In this document: piece by piece, positions 1-11,860 of the stretch
Position numbering within the stretch: position 1 is the first letter of the stretch
How the letters are laid out: every line of letters begins with the position of its first letter
DNA from: Sorghum bicolor
Taxonomy: Eukaryota; Streptophyta; Magnoliopsida; Poales; Poaceae
Assembly: GCF_000003195.3 (NCBI RefSeq)
Contig: NC_012870.2
Span: forward strand, 36,024,741-36,088,740
DNA: 64,000 nucleotides
Direction of reading: 5' to 3'
Position numbers and translations under genes: made by a program
Notes under the pieces: generated by a model
Databases searched by the model: none
What the model was told of the DNA's origin: nothing
Seen by the model: only the letters and a program-made list of their open reading frames with translations

Positions 1-280
1 GTCTAGCTTTTCCCGTTAAAGAGAACGGAAAGAGCTTCCATTTAAGGGTCTCATCGGACATGCCTTCTATGCGAAGGAGGTCACAGATTCGATAAAACTC
101 TCTTAGGTGTGTGTATGGGTTTTCCACACCTTCTCCTGAGAAAGGTTGTTTTTGAATAAATTCTATGTATTCGGGGTCTATCTCAAAACTAGATGCTATG
201 ATAGGCTTTGAAGATTTTGGTGGTTCGAGATGTGTGCCCATAGGTCTATAAAATTCATAGATAGACATGTTTGAATTCAT
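1..280 (-). pseudogene. Athila-like element E: gag N-terminus (runs off left edge)
   Basis: Reading the minus strand from the ATG at 280, an uninterrupted frame runs to the window edge, about 93 codons. It is the amino end of a Ty3/gypsy capsid protein, which packages element RNA in cytoplasmic particles. The stretch LFPFSLTGKA near the edge is the conserved Athila-type gag signature, preceded by a region with ENPYTHLREFYRIC. The start is the first in-frame ATG after the primer-binding site; a second in-frame ATG lies four codons later. No stop is visible, so this copy could be intact, but only the first part is in the window and I label it broken only because it is partial here. Family call is confident; intactness is unknown. 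Confidence 0.8.
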
Positions 281-442
281 AATAGACCAGAGATCAAGGA
301 TTAAATAAGAAGAAAGAATAGCAGAGATGAGGCAAAGGATAAAAGGAAAATATTTTTTTTGTTATATTTTTTTTATAAAATGATTAAACTAGTTCGTAGT
401 CAACTCAGCAACCGTTTCCTCGGCAACGGCGCCAAAAATGCT
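281..442 (-). other. Element E 5' leader with primer-binding site
   Basis: Between the 5' LTR and gag. On the minus strand the LTR is followed after a few bases by TGGCGCCGTTGCCGAGG (about 418-434), the primer-binding site common to Athila-like elements. The rest is AT-rich leader with T runs around 350-375. I do not assign the tRNA species. Confidence 0.75.
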
Positions 443-1781
443 TGTTGACACTTGCTAACACCACTTGAATACTAGGTTGTCATCCCCAGCATGGCACTAG
501 AGTGTACTATGGTATTTATACGCACACAGATAATCCGCAAGCGCACGGATACCGTTGAAGCTTTTACCCGGTTAAAGGTTTTATCTTATCCACAAGGAAA
601 CGGGAGAACCAACTACGCTCTAACTTAACCAAGATAGATAGATAGGTGTAAATAGCAAAGATGATAGAATCGAATAAGAACAATATTAAAGGTTAGATAA
701 CAGTGAGTGATAATATGGGAATAGAGAATAGAGCAATTCTAGTATATGGGCGATGGTAGCAGAATAGAGAGGATAACTATGGTTTCTCTACTTCAAAGGG
801 GTATGTCTATGTCTGGGACGAACCACGTGATAAGAGTACACCACAAAGGATGCTTATCCATAGGCCGATAAACCCTACCCGTCCTGCTAACGAGAGGTGG
901 ACTACAGGGGACCAACGTAACTGTCACCTACGCGGCCTACCACACGATCCAGCTAGTCAGGGGATATCCACAAGTAATCTAGGTCTAAGCACCACGCTTA
1001 CACCTATACTACAACTCTAACCTATAGGGTCCTATAGATTAGAAGTACTCAAAAGAGTTGTGAACCAGAACATACATGATTAGTAATTGCATAATGAATT
1101 AGAAGTAGATTACCAGAGTCATCCCATGAGCAAGCTTGATTAGAGCTTGATCATGGCGAACTACAACCGGAGGAAGAACCGACAGGCCGGCCTCTCCTCT
1201 AATCCTCCTTCGCTCTCCATCTCGCTACTATCTAGATCTACTCTAGTTTAGAGAAGAGAGGAGAGCTCTCATCTCTAAACCCTAGCTTTTGCTCTATCTA
1301 TGAATAATGAATAATAATCAAGGGGGTGCCTCCTCCAGGGGCTAGGGGTTCTGGTTTTATAGTTCCCTCAAGTGAACCTAGGCCGTCGGATCAAACCGAC
1401 ATTGATTGAACGGTTATTCTTGATCCTTTAGGTCGGTGGAGCATAATCCGCGAGATTGAGCGTGATTGGCCGAAAAAGGTGGGCGGGCGCCCTAAGGACT
1501 TGGGCGGGCGCCCTGTCCCTGACTCCGTTCGGTCTCTGCTTCCTTCCCGTGGCTTCTGGAGTCTTCTAGATGTAAGATAATTGCGGCACGTTGATATCTC
1601 TATGTAATCCCGACGTGTGGGCCTTTCTTCCGTATTTCCTGATAACCCCCTGCAGAAATAGACAAACACCAAAACTCGTGGAATTCTGTCAGATAAAACC
1701 CTAAGTCTAGATGTTGATTTCATTTGGATCCTTTTCTTTGTTTATTTGATAATTAAATTTGATACTTAAGGACCGTCAACA
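443..1781 (-). repeat. Element E 5' LTR
   Basis: A 1339-bp LTR bounded by TGTTGACA at 443 and CCGTCAACA ending at 1781 (TG...CA with an inverted terminal repeat). It shares many blocks with the LTRs of element B (12705-13915 and 19495-20726), including the CCGCAAGCGCACGGATA block and the terminal segment rich in TTTGGATCC. The PBS and gag lie on its left, so it is the 5' LTR of a minus-strand element. Its right edge abuts exon 1 of element A's antisense gene, which marks E as an insertion into A. The partner LTR and TSD are outside the window. Confidence 0.85.
1355..1513 (-). promoter_or_regulatory. Element E LTR promoter: TATA box and two GC-rich repeats
   Basis: On the minus strand a TATAAAA box lies at 1355-1361. 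About 120-150 bp upstream sit two copies of GGGCGGGCGCCC (1481-1492 and 1502-1513), starting 21 bp apart. The same box and repeat spacing occur in element B's LTRs, which supports a U3 promoter role. Function is inferred from position. Confidence 0.55.
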
Positions 1782-3953
1782 ATCCAGACACTAGATTTCC
1801 CCTGACTTTTCATCCCTTTGATAATGCTCTCAGTAAGGACTATGATCTGATGATGGCAATTATCACTTCGAGAGCTATACTAGTGAACTTCTTTGGTAGT
1901 GGGAAAACCTCCAATCTCACCTAGGAGTTCAATAATCCATCAGCATTGGCTCGTCAACTGGCCTTCGGACAGCTGCCGATTGCGCTCTCCTATGCCGATG
2001 TGGTGAAACCAAGGGAGATCATCACCATTGGTCTTGAGTGGATCAGAATAGCTCAACTCCCACCAAATGCCGATACATCAGACATCGACTTATCGGCTTG
2101 GATCCCAGCTCTCTTCATCACGTAGGCGTACAAACAATGGTGGGCAGAGTGGAAAGAGCATTTGTTCTACAGATCGGCTCTTACATACCGCGGTATGATC
2201 GACTCCACATACCAGGTCCCTTAGAACCCTGTAAGTCTTCAACCGATGCCTCAATACTATTACTTTCGTTCTTACCAGCAACTTACTTCCTCTGTTTTAC
2301 ACAGGTCGATGATACACCACTGTCAGTCAGCAGAAGTGGCAAGCCAACCGAACTCCTCCCATTGGGCCGATCTCTTTGATCGGCAATAATGCACCAAGCT
2401 TGGCGGCTTTAATGCACCGGGACGTGCGTTTCAAGAAAATTACCACTAAGCGGGCCAAGACATCTCCATCGGTCGCTGGTGCTGCTTTGGCGCAAGCTTT
2501 CAAGGTAGAAAAATTTTTATGTCTTTAATTTATACCGATTCCATTCTATACTCACACAGCCTTTTCAGGATACATCGGCTGCCATGGGAACTTAATCGGT
2601 AACTTTCACTGTTTCAACCAAAATTCCATCAATACTCTGTTATACTTGTACTTATGAAACTTTTATTGTTGTATCAGCAATCTGGCAAATCGGCAAAGAC
2701 TAGAAGTACCAAGACAACTGCCGATGCCCCCCAGTCCAGCCAAGTCAAGAGAAAGGGTCCCAACAGTACTAAGTCACAAGCAAAACGTCAGAAGACAGCA
2801 GTGCCTCCTCCTCCTCATCCAGGGTCACCGATTCACGTGGAATCGTCCCCTTCTTCACCAGAAGCTCAGACACAACAAGCACTGTCTCCACCTCAGCCAC
2901 AAGAAGAACCTCAGCCAGAAGAGACATCAGCCGATGTACATGAGGAGGTCGCCGATCCAGTGGGTTCAATCATAGCATCGGTAGTTTCCTCAATTCACAC
3001 AAGCACTGCACCCCCTCAAGGTAAAGCATTGTCTATGAAATCATTGCCAATGGATTTATCTTTCCAACTTATAATTATTTTTATTCATTTTCAGCTAACA
3101 TTGTCTCATCGGCAACTCCGGCTAATCAACATGTGATACCATCGGCCTCAACTAGCCAGATGCGAGAGATAGCTTTGAAACAAGTAAGCTATTTGATTCT
3201 CATCCTTTATTTCACTAACATTTCATCATCAAATAACTTATCTCCTTTTCCTTTTCAGGAACAAGACTCTCCCGACAGCCTGTTCTCCTTCGCCATTGAA
3301 ATTTCTGATGATGAAGGCGAGGAAGCAAGCTCTTCTCAAGCAGTAGGAATTTCATCGACAGAAATCAGAGCTAAACTGGAGGACCTGCTAGCCCTGCTTC
3401 ATCAGGATCAACCCAATTAGTCGATGACTCTGATCCAGCGAAAGCTCTATTCAAAGCTCTCAGAGGTCAGATCCCTGCCGATGCCGAAGAGACTCTTTTT
3501 CAGGCTGCACACTTAGAGAGCTACCAGCTTCAGTATCAAAATGCTGCCCAACGCCTTGCCGATAGAGCCACTCATGCCCAGCTCTTAGAGGAGGTAATGA
3601 AAGTGAAGCACCTTGCTGATGAGAAACACAAGAGCATCGGTATTCTAAAATCCTCAGGAGATACGCTGAAACAAAAGATCTCTGACCTATCGGCAAAAAG
3701 GGAAGCCCTGTTGGCAGAGCTTAAGCAAGTAGAAGAGGCTCTGTCCCAAGCTCAACAAGAAGAAAGTCAGCTGCCTGAAATGATCAAGACCCTCGAACAA
3801 GAGCGAAACATTCAAGCCCGCAAGGCATTGTAGATGAAGAAGAAGCTGAAGCTAGTGGAGGGTTCTGCCGATAAAGACATCAAGGAGATAGAAGAAGCCG
3901 ATCAAATTCGTCTGCGTGCTATATCGGTGATCCAAGCTCTGCTGAATGTATAA
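1782..3953 (+). pseudogene. Element A antisense gene: plant mobile domain protein with coiled-coil tail (5' truncated)
   Basis: Opposite in strand to A's pol and convergent with it. Alignment to the copy in element 3 gives exons at <1782-2230, 2305-2504, 2569-2598, 2678-3020, 3095-3183 and 3259-3953, all with GT-AG introns. Exon 1 is the C-terminal part of a plant-mobile/aminotransferase-like domain (segments FHPFDNAL, LARQLAFGQLP, VKPREI). Exon 4 encodes a Ser/Pro/Gln-rich linker. Exon 6 encodes a long heptad-like coiled coil (KQKISDLSAKREALLAEL) and ends at TAA 3951-3953. PMD proteins of the host (MAIN, MAIL1) act in the nucleus in gene expression and silencing; a role for this copy is not known. 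Broken by several in-frame stops in exon 1, by a frame change in exon 6, and by element E. Confidence 0.7.
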
Positions 3954-4109
3954 GCTTTTCATTGGTGGCGTGTTTTGCTCTTTCTTCAAAAACTGCTGAT
4001 TATTTTGGTCTAGCCGATAGGACTGTTATCGGCATCTTTTGAAACATCGTATTCAGTCCGAGATACACTTTAATCCAGCCGATAGGAATGTTATCGGCAC
4101 TTTAAGCTT
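3954..4109. promoter_or_regulatory. Spacer between convergent genes with two hairpins (element A)
   Basis: Two inverted repeats with 7-bp arms and 7-nt loops: GCCGATA-loop-TATCGGC at 4013-4033 and at 4078-4098. They start 65 bp apart. The same pair sits at the same place in elements 2 and 3. Position between two converging genes suggests a transcript-end or RNA-stability role; this is inference. Confidence 0.6.
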
Positions 4110-5397
4110 TCACGCATTGACCCATATGCTCGGGTAATATTTCTTTAAGTACTTTCCATTCAATGCTCTGGGAAATTCAACTCCTTCGAGAGTTTCCAAA
4201 ATATAAGCATTACCAGGAGCAGACCGATTTATCCGATAAGGACCTTCCCAATTAGTAGACCATTTACCGAATTTTGAACTTTTAGTCCCAATCGGTAATA
4301 CTAGTTTCCATACCAAATCTCCATCGGTAAACTCCTTAGCCTTTACTTTTTTATCATACCACATGGCAACTCTCTTTTTATTTTCTTCTATACTTATCAA
4401 AGCTTTAAGTCGATGCCCTGCTAAATCATCTTCATCAAAGTAGCATAGTCATCGACAGTCAACTTATCCTGGAAAGATAGTCGCCTAGACCCAGTCTTAA
4501 TTTCCCATGGTAGTACTGCATCGTGCCCATACACCAACTCATAAGGTGAAACTTCCGACCCATGACAAGCCATCCGATATGACCATAAAGCTTCATTCAA
4601 GAGTGTATGCCACCTTCTAGGATTTTCTTCAATCTTTCGTTTGATGAGTTTAATAATTCCTTTGTTAGATGCCTCAGCCTGCCCGTTGGCTTGAGCAGAA
4701 TAAGGGAAAGAGTTCAACACCTTAATCCCCATACCGATTGCAAATTCATCAAACTCTCCTGATGTAAACATAGTACCCTGATCGGTAGTAATTGTTTGAG
4801 GAATACCAAATTGGTAAATAATATGCTCTTTCACAAAATCAATCATATTAGCCGATGTAACTTTCTTCAAAGGAATAGCTTCAACCCAATTAGTGAAATA
4901 ATCAGTGGCAACTAAGATGGTGGGTAAATCTGGCCGATCAAATCAATAGCCCATCCCCGGAACGGCCAAGGTTTAATAATAGGATTCATAGCCGATGCGG
5001 GTGCCCTTTGAATATTGCCAAACTTTTGACATCCTTGGCATCCTTTGAAATATTTAAAGCAATCTTCGAGTATAGTCGGCCAATAATACCCATTTCTCCT
5101 GATCATTCATTTCATCTTAAAAGCCGACTGATGTGCTCCACACACTCCTTCATGGATTTCACCCACCAAACTTTTAGCTTCATCATTACCTAAGCATTTG
5201 AGAAGAACTCCATCTATAGTTCGATAATATAGTTCATCCTCGAGAAGCAGATACTTGGTAGCTTGAAACCTGATACGTCTCTCGACCTTTTTAGATGGAT
5301 CCTTTAAATAATCAATGATCTCCTTTCTCCAATCATCGGCACCATTTGCCGATAATGTGTTTAACATGGGTTGATATCCCGAGGCATGCTGTGCCAA
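4110..5397 (-). pseudogene. Element A integrase (broken)
   Basis: Integrase inserts the element cDNA into the chromosome. In order: an N-terminal zinc-binding region with CGAHQ and CQGCQ, the catalytic core with WAIDLIGQ (first Asp), TTDQGTMF (second Asp) and GQAEASNK (catalytic Glu), and a C-terminal domain ending LKKYYPSIWVNA before the stop at 4110. No chromodomain follows. Damage: a Trp codon of the zinc region has become TGA at 5107-5109; 22 nt is missing near 4912 relative to elements 2 and 3, changing frame inside the core; a further small deletion near 4421 separates core from C-terminal domain. All three catalytic residues are still encoded. Confidence 0.85.
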
Positions 5398-7305
5398 CCG
5401 ATTGGCCTCCTCATTATGTAACCTAGGAACATGCTCTAATCAGAAATCTTTGAATTCCTTTAATAGTTGCATACTTTTTTCATAATAAGTTATCAGGACT
5501 TTGCTTTGGCATTCATAACTCCAGCTAACTGAATTATGACCAGCATAGAATCCTCGAAGATTTCAACAGCATCAGCATGAACCTCTTTTAGCAACTCCAA
5601 CCCCTTGATTAAAGCTTGATATTCAGCTTGATTATTGGTTGACGTGGCAACAATCGGCAAAGAGAACTCATACTTCCTTCCCTGGGGGGAAATTAGTACT
5701 ATGCCGATTCGTGCCCCCTGGTCACAGGTAGATCCATCAAAGAAGAGCGTCCAAGGAACAATTTCCAAAGCCTCCACTACACCACAATGTTGAATCACAA
5801 AATCGGCCATAACCTGCCCTTTTACTGCCTTAGCCGATTCGTAACGTAGATCAAACTCTGACAGAGCCAAAATCCATTTACCGATTCTACCATTCATAAT
5901 CGGCATAGATAACTTGTATCGGACTACATCATCTTTGCATATAACAGTGCATTCAGCCGATAGCAAATAGTGCCTTAATTTGATACACGAAAAATATAAG
6001 CATAAACATAACTTTTCAATTGCCGAATACCTGGTCTCAGCATCGATCAGCCTTCTAAACAAATAATAAATCACACGTTCCTTCCCTTCAAATTCTTGGA
6101 TCAAAGCCGAACCAATGACCATCCCATCGGTAGATAAATATAATCTGAAGGGCTTTCCTTGCTGAGGGGGAATTAAAACTGGAGGATTTGTCAAATAATT
6201 CTTGATTTCATCCAAGGCCAACTGTTGCTTTTCTCCCCATACAAACTCTTGATCTGCTTTCAATTTGAGTAAAGGACTGAAAGCACGAATTTTACCAGAC
6301 AAGTTTGATATAAACCGTCTGATAAAATTTACCTTGCCGATCAAAGACCGGAGTTCAGTTTTGTTGGTAGGATCAACTATTTATTGATAGCATCAATAGA
6401 TCTCCTACTAATTTCAATTCCTCTCTGATGCACCATTAAACCAAGAAACTGCCCCGTTGATACACCAAATGCACACTTATTAGGATTCATCTTTAAACCA
6501 TGTTTCCTTGTACATTCCAATACCTTTCGCAAATTGGCAAGATGCTTTGTGAAATCCCTAGATTTAACCACCACATCATCAATGTAAATTTCTACCAGCT
6601 TGCCAATGAACTCATGAAAGATAAAATTCATAGCCCTCTGATAGGTAGCACCAGCATTTTTCAAGCCAAAGGTCATAATTATCCGTTCAAACAGTCCAAC
6701 AGGACCAGGACATCTAAATACGGTTTTTGGAATATCTTCTTCAGCCATGAATATCTGATTATATCCTGCATTGCCATCCATGAAGCTTATGATTCGATGT
6801 CCAGCCGCAGCATCGACTAGCAAATCGGCAACTGGCATTGGGTAACCATCCATCGGCGTAGCCTTGTTAAGATTCCTAAAATCAATGCAGACTCAAAGCT
6901 TCCCATTCTTCTTGTAAACTGGAACAACATTGGAAATCCACTCGGCATATCGACACTGCCAAACAAATTTAGCTTCAATAAGTTTGGTTATTTCAGCCTT
7001 AATATCAGGAAGAATATTAGGATTGCATCGGCGAGCCGGCTGCTAATGCGGCCGAAATCCAAATTTAATGGGCAACCGATGTTCAACAATGGATCGGTCT
7101 AAACCAGGCATCTCAGTATAATCCCAAGCAAAGCAATCTTTATATTCCTTTAACAAATCGGTTAACTGTTGCTTACACTCAGGATTTAACTTAGCACTAA
7201 TAAAAGTAGGTATTGGCTTATCACCATTACCTATATCTACCTCTACTAAATCATGGGCCGATGTAAACCCCTGGCCTAATTTTCCATCATCAGCGAACCT
7301 ATCTA
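5398..7305 (-). pseudogene. Element A reverse transcriptase and dual RNase H (broken)
   Basis: Makes cDNA from element RNA and degrades the RNA template. The RT part holds EMPGLDRSIVEHRLPI, the PMDGYPMPVADLLVDAAAGHR region and the YIDD active-site box at 6575-6586. After it come a degenerate first RNase H (LYLSTDGMVIGSALIQEFEG) and a second RNase H domain (LFFDGSTCDQGA, NQAEYQALI, EDSMLV); two RNase H domains are a Tat-lineage mark. Stops break the fingers region (TAG within PH-QPARR, TGA within KL-VC), a frame change occurs near 6375, and another near 5495. The start codon used by sister copies (ATG overlapping the protease stop) is ATA here. Confidence 0.85.
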
Positions 7306-9270
7306 TTAAAACTCCTCATCAGAACCGACTGCTTGGATCGGTGGAATTTCATAATCGGCAACCTTGAGGAAATCCTTTTCCCAAATCTCCCCTGAAATGC
7401 ATCTGGTCCTTTCATAAGTATCCGCCTCTGCCGATGCTATAACATAAGAAGAATCTTCTGGGACAATCTCAATCTTGTCACCTACCCACTGAACCAAACA
7501 TTGGTGCATTGTAAACGGGATGCAACAATTGGCATGGATCCAATCTCTCCCCAACAATAGATTGTAAGCACCCTTTCCACTGATAACGAAGAAAGTTGTC
7601 GGCAAGGTTTTACTGCCGATGGTCAACTCAACGCATATTGCTCCCTTAACTGGAGACACATTCCCTTCAAAATCCTTTAGCATCATATCGGTCTTGGTCA
7701 AATCTTGGTCATCGGCTATCCATCCACCCTTCCTTTGACGAACAGGGCTTTAAGATGCCGCCTTTCATTGTCAGCAGGCTTTTCAAAGATAGCCGTCATC
7801 GGATCCAGAGCCAACTAAGCTATCTGGTTGGAAAAATCTAGCTCCTCATCATCACTGGATGGCGCAAGGAACTCCATCGGCAACATAAATACCATGTTAA
7901 CATCTGCCGATGGCCCTTTTCCTTTGGGATCCGGTTGCTGCTGATCTCCAGATTTACCAGAATTCTCTCCTTTGCTCAAATCTTCTCATCTTTCACGCTG
8001 CAATCTTCTTTTCTACGTTCTAGTCAACCCTTCTAGACACCATTGCGGCTGTCTTACCGATGGACGATGATTTCCCCTTGGCTCCACTCGATAAGTATTA
8101 GCATCTCTGCAAAATATGAACTCATCGGGAACTCGTGCATCGGCCATCTCTTCAAGCTCCTCTTGGTTCCTAGGAAAATATCTGACACGGTCACCAAGTC
8201 TGTCATGCACGCTGAGCCTGCCCCCCAGCCAATCATGAACTGAAGCTCTTCCCCAGTCTGTCATGCACGCTGAGCCTGCCCCCCAGCCAATCATGAACTG
8301 AAGCTCTTCCCCTAATCGGCCCATTAAATTGCCGATCATCGTTTGGATACTGCCGATTAGGTCTATCATACCGATCATAACCATTGCACTCAGGGCAATC
8401 TCTAACAGTGGGCAGTTTTATGTTTTGCTCCCAGCAATGGATAAAGAACGGGCAGTTCCAGTGATCTTCATGCTGATTCCACTCCTGTCGGCATTGGTCT
8501 TCTTCTCGGCGACGATCCTCCTGTTGACGCCGATACCGATCTTCACGTTGCTGCCAAGTCTCCTGATGCCTTCTATGAGTTATCACAATGCTAGATCAGG
8601 GAGGCCTTCCTGAACTGGTTCCTTCCTGAATCAGACCCTTGCCTTTAGCATCATCGGTAGTAATCTGATGTTGAGGATCCATCGATGCACTTCTTTCAGC
8701 TGCCTCTAACGTCAAGACCTTGGTTTTTCCCTTAGCATCCAACATATTTGTTTGGAAAGGATGTTGATCGATCTTCATCGGCTTCTGAGCTTTAGAATTA
8801 TCAAACTTATTCTCCGAGATTCTATAGCCGATTGCAGCTGTAGCCTGAAAACCTTGCACTCATTTGTACTGTGAGATGTTGCATTGTGCCACTTGTAGTA
8901 CTTCATCTTCTTTAATTCTTCAGCCGATGGAATCACATGATTCGGTGATAACTTGATTTGCCCTTCCTGAAATAGAAAGTCAAATATCCTATCGGCCTTG
9001 GTGATGTCAAATGCAAATTTCTCTGGCTCTTTATGCCCAAAAGGGCAAGACATCGGCTTCTTATTTTTTACCCACTCTACCAAGCCGATGACTGGTTCCT
9101 CATCAGAGTCTGAGCTTGCTGCCTCATCGACAAATGACACCTTTTTATTCCATGCTCTCTTAGGCTCAAAGGGTTTGATATCTTGGTCAGAAATCCTCTA
9201 CACTAAGTGACTTAGGCTCTCAAACTCTTGACAAGCATACTTGTCTCTGATATGTGGCAACAATCCCTTA
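7306..9270 (-). pseudogene. Element A gag (C-terminal half) and protease (broken)
   Basis: Gag is the particle protein; the protease cuts the polyprotein. From high to low coordinates: the end of the capsid domain, an acidic segment (SSDSDEEPVIGL), a zinc-knuckle region with a CxxH spacing, a basic Arg/Gln-rich stretch, a second Cys/His cluster (CPFF..C..CPECNGY), then a retropepsin-like protease. The protease second-half signature LLGRDWIHANCC is clear at about 7540-7560. The N-terminal half of gag is deleted together with most of the LTR. Frameshifts and a 58-bp tandem duplication (8197-8312) disrupt the nucleocapsid region. The protease frame ends with TAA at 7306-7308. Confidence 0.8.
8197..8312 (-). 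repeat. 58-bp perfect tandem duplication in element A gag
   Basis: Two identical 58-bp units, 8197-8254 and 8255-8312, each beginning AGTCTGTCATGCACGC. Elements 2 and 3 carry one copy, so the duplication arose in A. Because 58 is not a multiple of three it shifts frame. Confidence 0.9.
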
Positions 9271-9280
9271 GTTGTATTCG

Positions 9281-9414
9281 GCTGCTTTTCCATCGGCATC
9301 AACCCTCATCGGCAACTCTCCTGTGGACTAGTCACTACTCCTCCACCTGCCGATCTACACCTCATTAACTCCAGACGCGTGCCCAGAGATACGTGTCCAA
9401 AAACGGTGTCAACA
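9281..9414 (-). repeat. Element A 5' LTR remnant
   Basis: On the minus strand it begins TGTTGACACCG at 9414 and follows the LTRs of elements 2 and 3 for about 130 bp, then jumps to mid-gag near 9270. The remaining LTR, PBS and gag start are missing. The right edge abuts Athila-like sequence at 9415. Confidence 0.75.
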
Positions 9415-11029
9415 GTGGAGAATGAATGGTGTATGGTGATGATGGTGATAATGGTGAAAACAATGGTGAAAGTCTAATTCTACTTTTGCTCTTTTGAAGG
9501 GATACATACATTTCTTGCACTTTGAAGCTTTTTGAGGAGAATGAGATGCTCTATATTTCCTTTCTTTCTTTTTATTTTCTCTCAGGTGGGTATCTTGTAA
9601 CCCTAATTCTACTGTCGGACACTTGTCCATTTTTACCTCTCGTCTCACTTTTTTTTCTTTGAGGTTTGGGGCACTTGCCCCTTTTTATTTCCTCGTATTC
9701 ATTTTTTAGAGCATTCATCCTCCTGGAATAATGTAGCAAGTGGTAGTAACCAAGATAACTCGAGCATTTATTTCACAGGGAATAACAGGAATAGGAGAAT
9801 GTTTTTGGCTATTCTCTCCCGGATAATTTTAGGTGGATCTAGAGATGGAAATGAGTGGATGTATGTGGATGCATACTTCTGGAGTAGAAGTAGCATATAT
9901 GAGTGGACGTGCAAGTGAAACTTGATTTTAACCACATGACAAGCTCCTAAGGGTCTACACAGCTTGACCACACTCAGTGCTCATAAGCAGTAAATGTATG
10001 GTTCTTAGTCTAATAACCATGTAAATATGGCTGTGGTAGGAATTTAAACTCTCATCATACATGAACTCATCATGCAACATTTTTAAAGATTTTCAAAGAT
10101 AAAATTCTCCAGAACTCTAGCAGAATAGATAAACAATAGCTCAACCTTCCCATATCATATCTGTTAATGACTTAGACTTTAGATCAAGTACTCTTCCCAC
10201 AAGTTCAGGTTTAGAGCGAGCTTTAAATTATAACAGTTATGCCTAAACTTGAGAGAGAGCTCAAATTTGAAAACTAGGTACTTGGCAGAGCAACTATTCA
10301 TTATATCCATGTAGGAGTTTATTATTAAGATTCAGTTTAGCATAACCGCTTTATTTAAGCAAGATATGTTTGTATATAAATAAGCATAAAATGTTTACTT
10401 GGGTTTTCATGATTATGCATCTTTTTATTATTTGAGTAAAGTATAAACGCGAGTAGAAACACTTAGCTGGATAAATGAGGGTTCTCTCCCCCAAGCTGGA
10501 TTTTGACGTAATTTCTTTTGATGTAGCTAGGAGGTGGCAAAGGTGTATTTGAATGTTGATAGCACCCTAACAGCGATTAGGGTGTCCTCCGTCTGCTAGT
10601 CTTCTTGATCCTTGGAATATGTGGAGCTCAAATAGACAACAAAGCTTTATGAGACTGGTTAAGTGTTAGTGTAAATCTCTAGCCCTTTATCATGTTGAGC
10701 TTCCTCAATAAATGTTATTCTCTTTGGTAGGATCATAAACTTATTTTTACATTTTCATTTTTTATAGAATAGGAATATATTTACTTTATTTTTATGCCAC
10801 CATAGTGAATGTACTTATGGGTTTTATGCCACTAGCATACTCACATGTGGCTTTGTCATTTTCAACATTTTTTATTTTCTTTTCAGGGTAGTATGAACAT
10901 GATTAACTAAACAAGCTTATTTAAGGAAAGTAACTAATTAAAAGGAAAAGGGACAACTACTAGGTTTACCTCTTGGCACGGTGTTCGGTGCTTTTAAGTC
11001 CTCCAAATGGGACTCCTTATGTCCTTACT
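9415..11029 (-). other. Athila-like fragment C: non-coding 3' region
   Basis: About 1.6 kb similar along its length to 14480-16080 of element B. It includes the shared GTG/ATG-rich stretch at 9430-9470, the T-rich segment at 9640-9720, and a purine tract (minus strand AGCTTGGGGGAGA) at about 10487-10499. I see no coding potential. It is the long 3' untranslated part of an Athila-like non-autonomous element. Confidence 0.7.
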
Positions 11030-11860
11030 CGTCCTGGGATTCGATGGATGGCGTAGACGGTGGTTCTAGCGGCGCCTCCTCTTCTATTACAACTCTTTTC
11101 TCTTTCCATACCTGATTTGGTGCTACGGTCTCCTTAGGACAAACTTGTTCCAGATATATATCTTCAGATCTTATTACCTCTCCTTCATAGTCCACCCATC
11201 CGTCCTTGATGATTTGCCTCCTCTAGTTGCGGTTGTGTTTGTCTTCTTCTCATCCTGGTCTGCTTAGAATCTTCAAATATATAGTTAGAATCATTAAAGT
11301 AGCAATGTACCTTCTCAGAGGGGAAGTGTATGTGGACTTCTCCTGTTCGAATGTAGATGATGGCTTCAACGGTGCTAAGGAATGGTCTTCTAAGGATGAT
11401 GGGTGGATCATACTCATCTTCTCCCATGTCAATGATGTGGAAATCTGTCGGAATAAAATGGTTGTTGATTTTGACAGGGACATCAGTTACTATACCTTTG
11501 ACTTTGTGAAATGTCTGGTCTGCCTTCTAGAGCTGAGTGTATGTTGGTTGTAAGGGCATGGTTCCATACAGGAATTGATAGGTGACTGCGGCCATTATGT
11601 TGATGCCTGATCTGGTGTCGCAGATTGTCTTCTAGAAGGAATATCCATTGATTGTGCATTCAATGCTTGGAACACCTGGGTCGTCCTTCTTGATCAGGAA
11701 AGGTGACTTGAGTCGACGATCTTGACCTCTGTAAATTGTAGTGACCATCTTGGCTGATTCTGTCCATACTTGTTGCTTGTTCCTATTCTGCTTGTTCCTC
11801 CTGTTGGTCCTCTTTCTTGGTTCATATTGGGGTTTGTCTGGGATTTGTGTAGTCTTGTTC
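11030..11860 (-). pseudogene. Athila-like fragment C: retropepsin-like protease (broken)
   Basis: Minus-strand remnants of the aspartic protease of an Athila-like polyprotein. Visible parts are the active-site region NIMAAVTYQ, in which the expected DTG reads DTR, the middle segment FHKVKGIVTDVPVKIN, and the second-half signature around 11390-11425 (GEDEYDPPIIL then RPFLSTVEA), where the normal ILGRPFL is ILRRPFL. Several in-frame stops occur. The fragment ends abruptly at 11860, where element 2 is inserted. It keeps the middle of the protease that element B has lost, so C is not simply a copy of B. Confidence 0.7.

Larger units (their letters stand above)
1782..9414 (-). mobile_element. Tat-like Ty3/gypsy element A (3' end removed by element E)
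   Basis: A minus-strand Ty3/gypsy element of the same family as elements 2 and 3. In its own orientation it has an LTR remnant (9281-9414), damaged gag and protease, RT with a YIDD box, two RNase H-type domains, integrase, a hairpin spacer and an opposite-strand PMD gene cut by element E at 1781. The LTR start TGTTGACACCG matches the LTR starts of the sister copies. Dual RNase H and an extra antisense gene between pol and the 3' LTR are features of the Tat lineage. A deletion of roughly 2 kb joins the first ~130 bp of the LTR to mid-gag. Confidence 0.85.

Noticed and set aside
1391..1723. Frames of 110-139 codons inside the Athila-like LTRs (also 13468-13857 and 20258-20677)
   Set aside because: They shift and end differently among LTR copies because of the GC-rich repeat number, so they are not maintained proteins.
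9430..9475. GTG/ATG microsatellite as a coding His/His repeat
   Set aside because: The same degenerate stretch lies in the non-coding 3' region of element B (14485-14525) with different phase.
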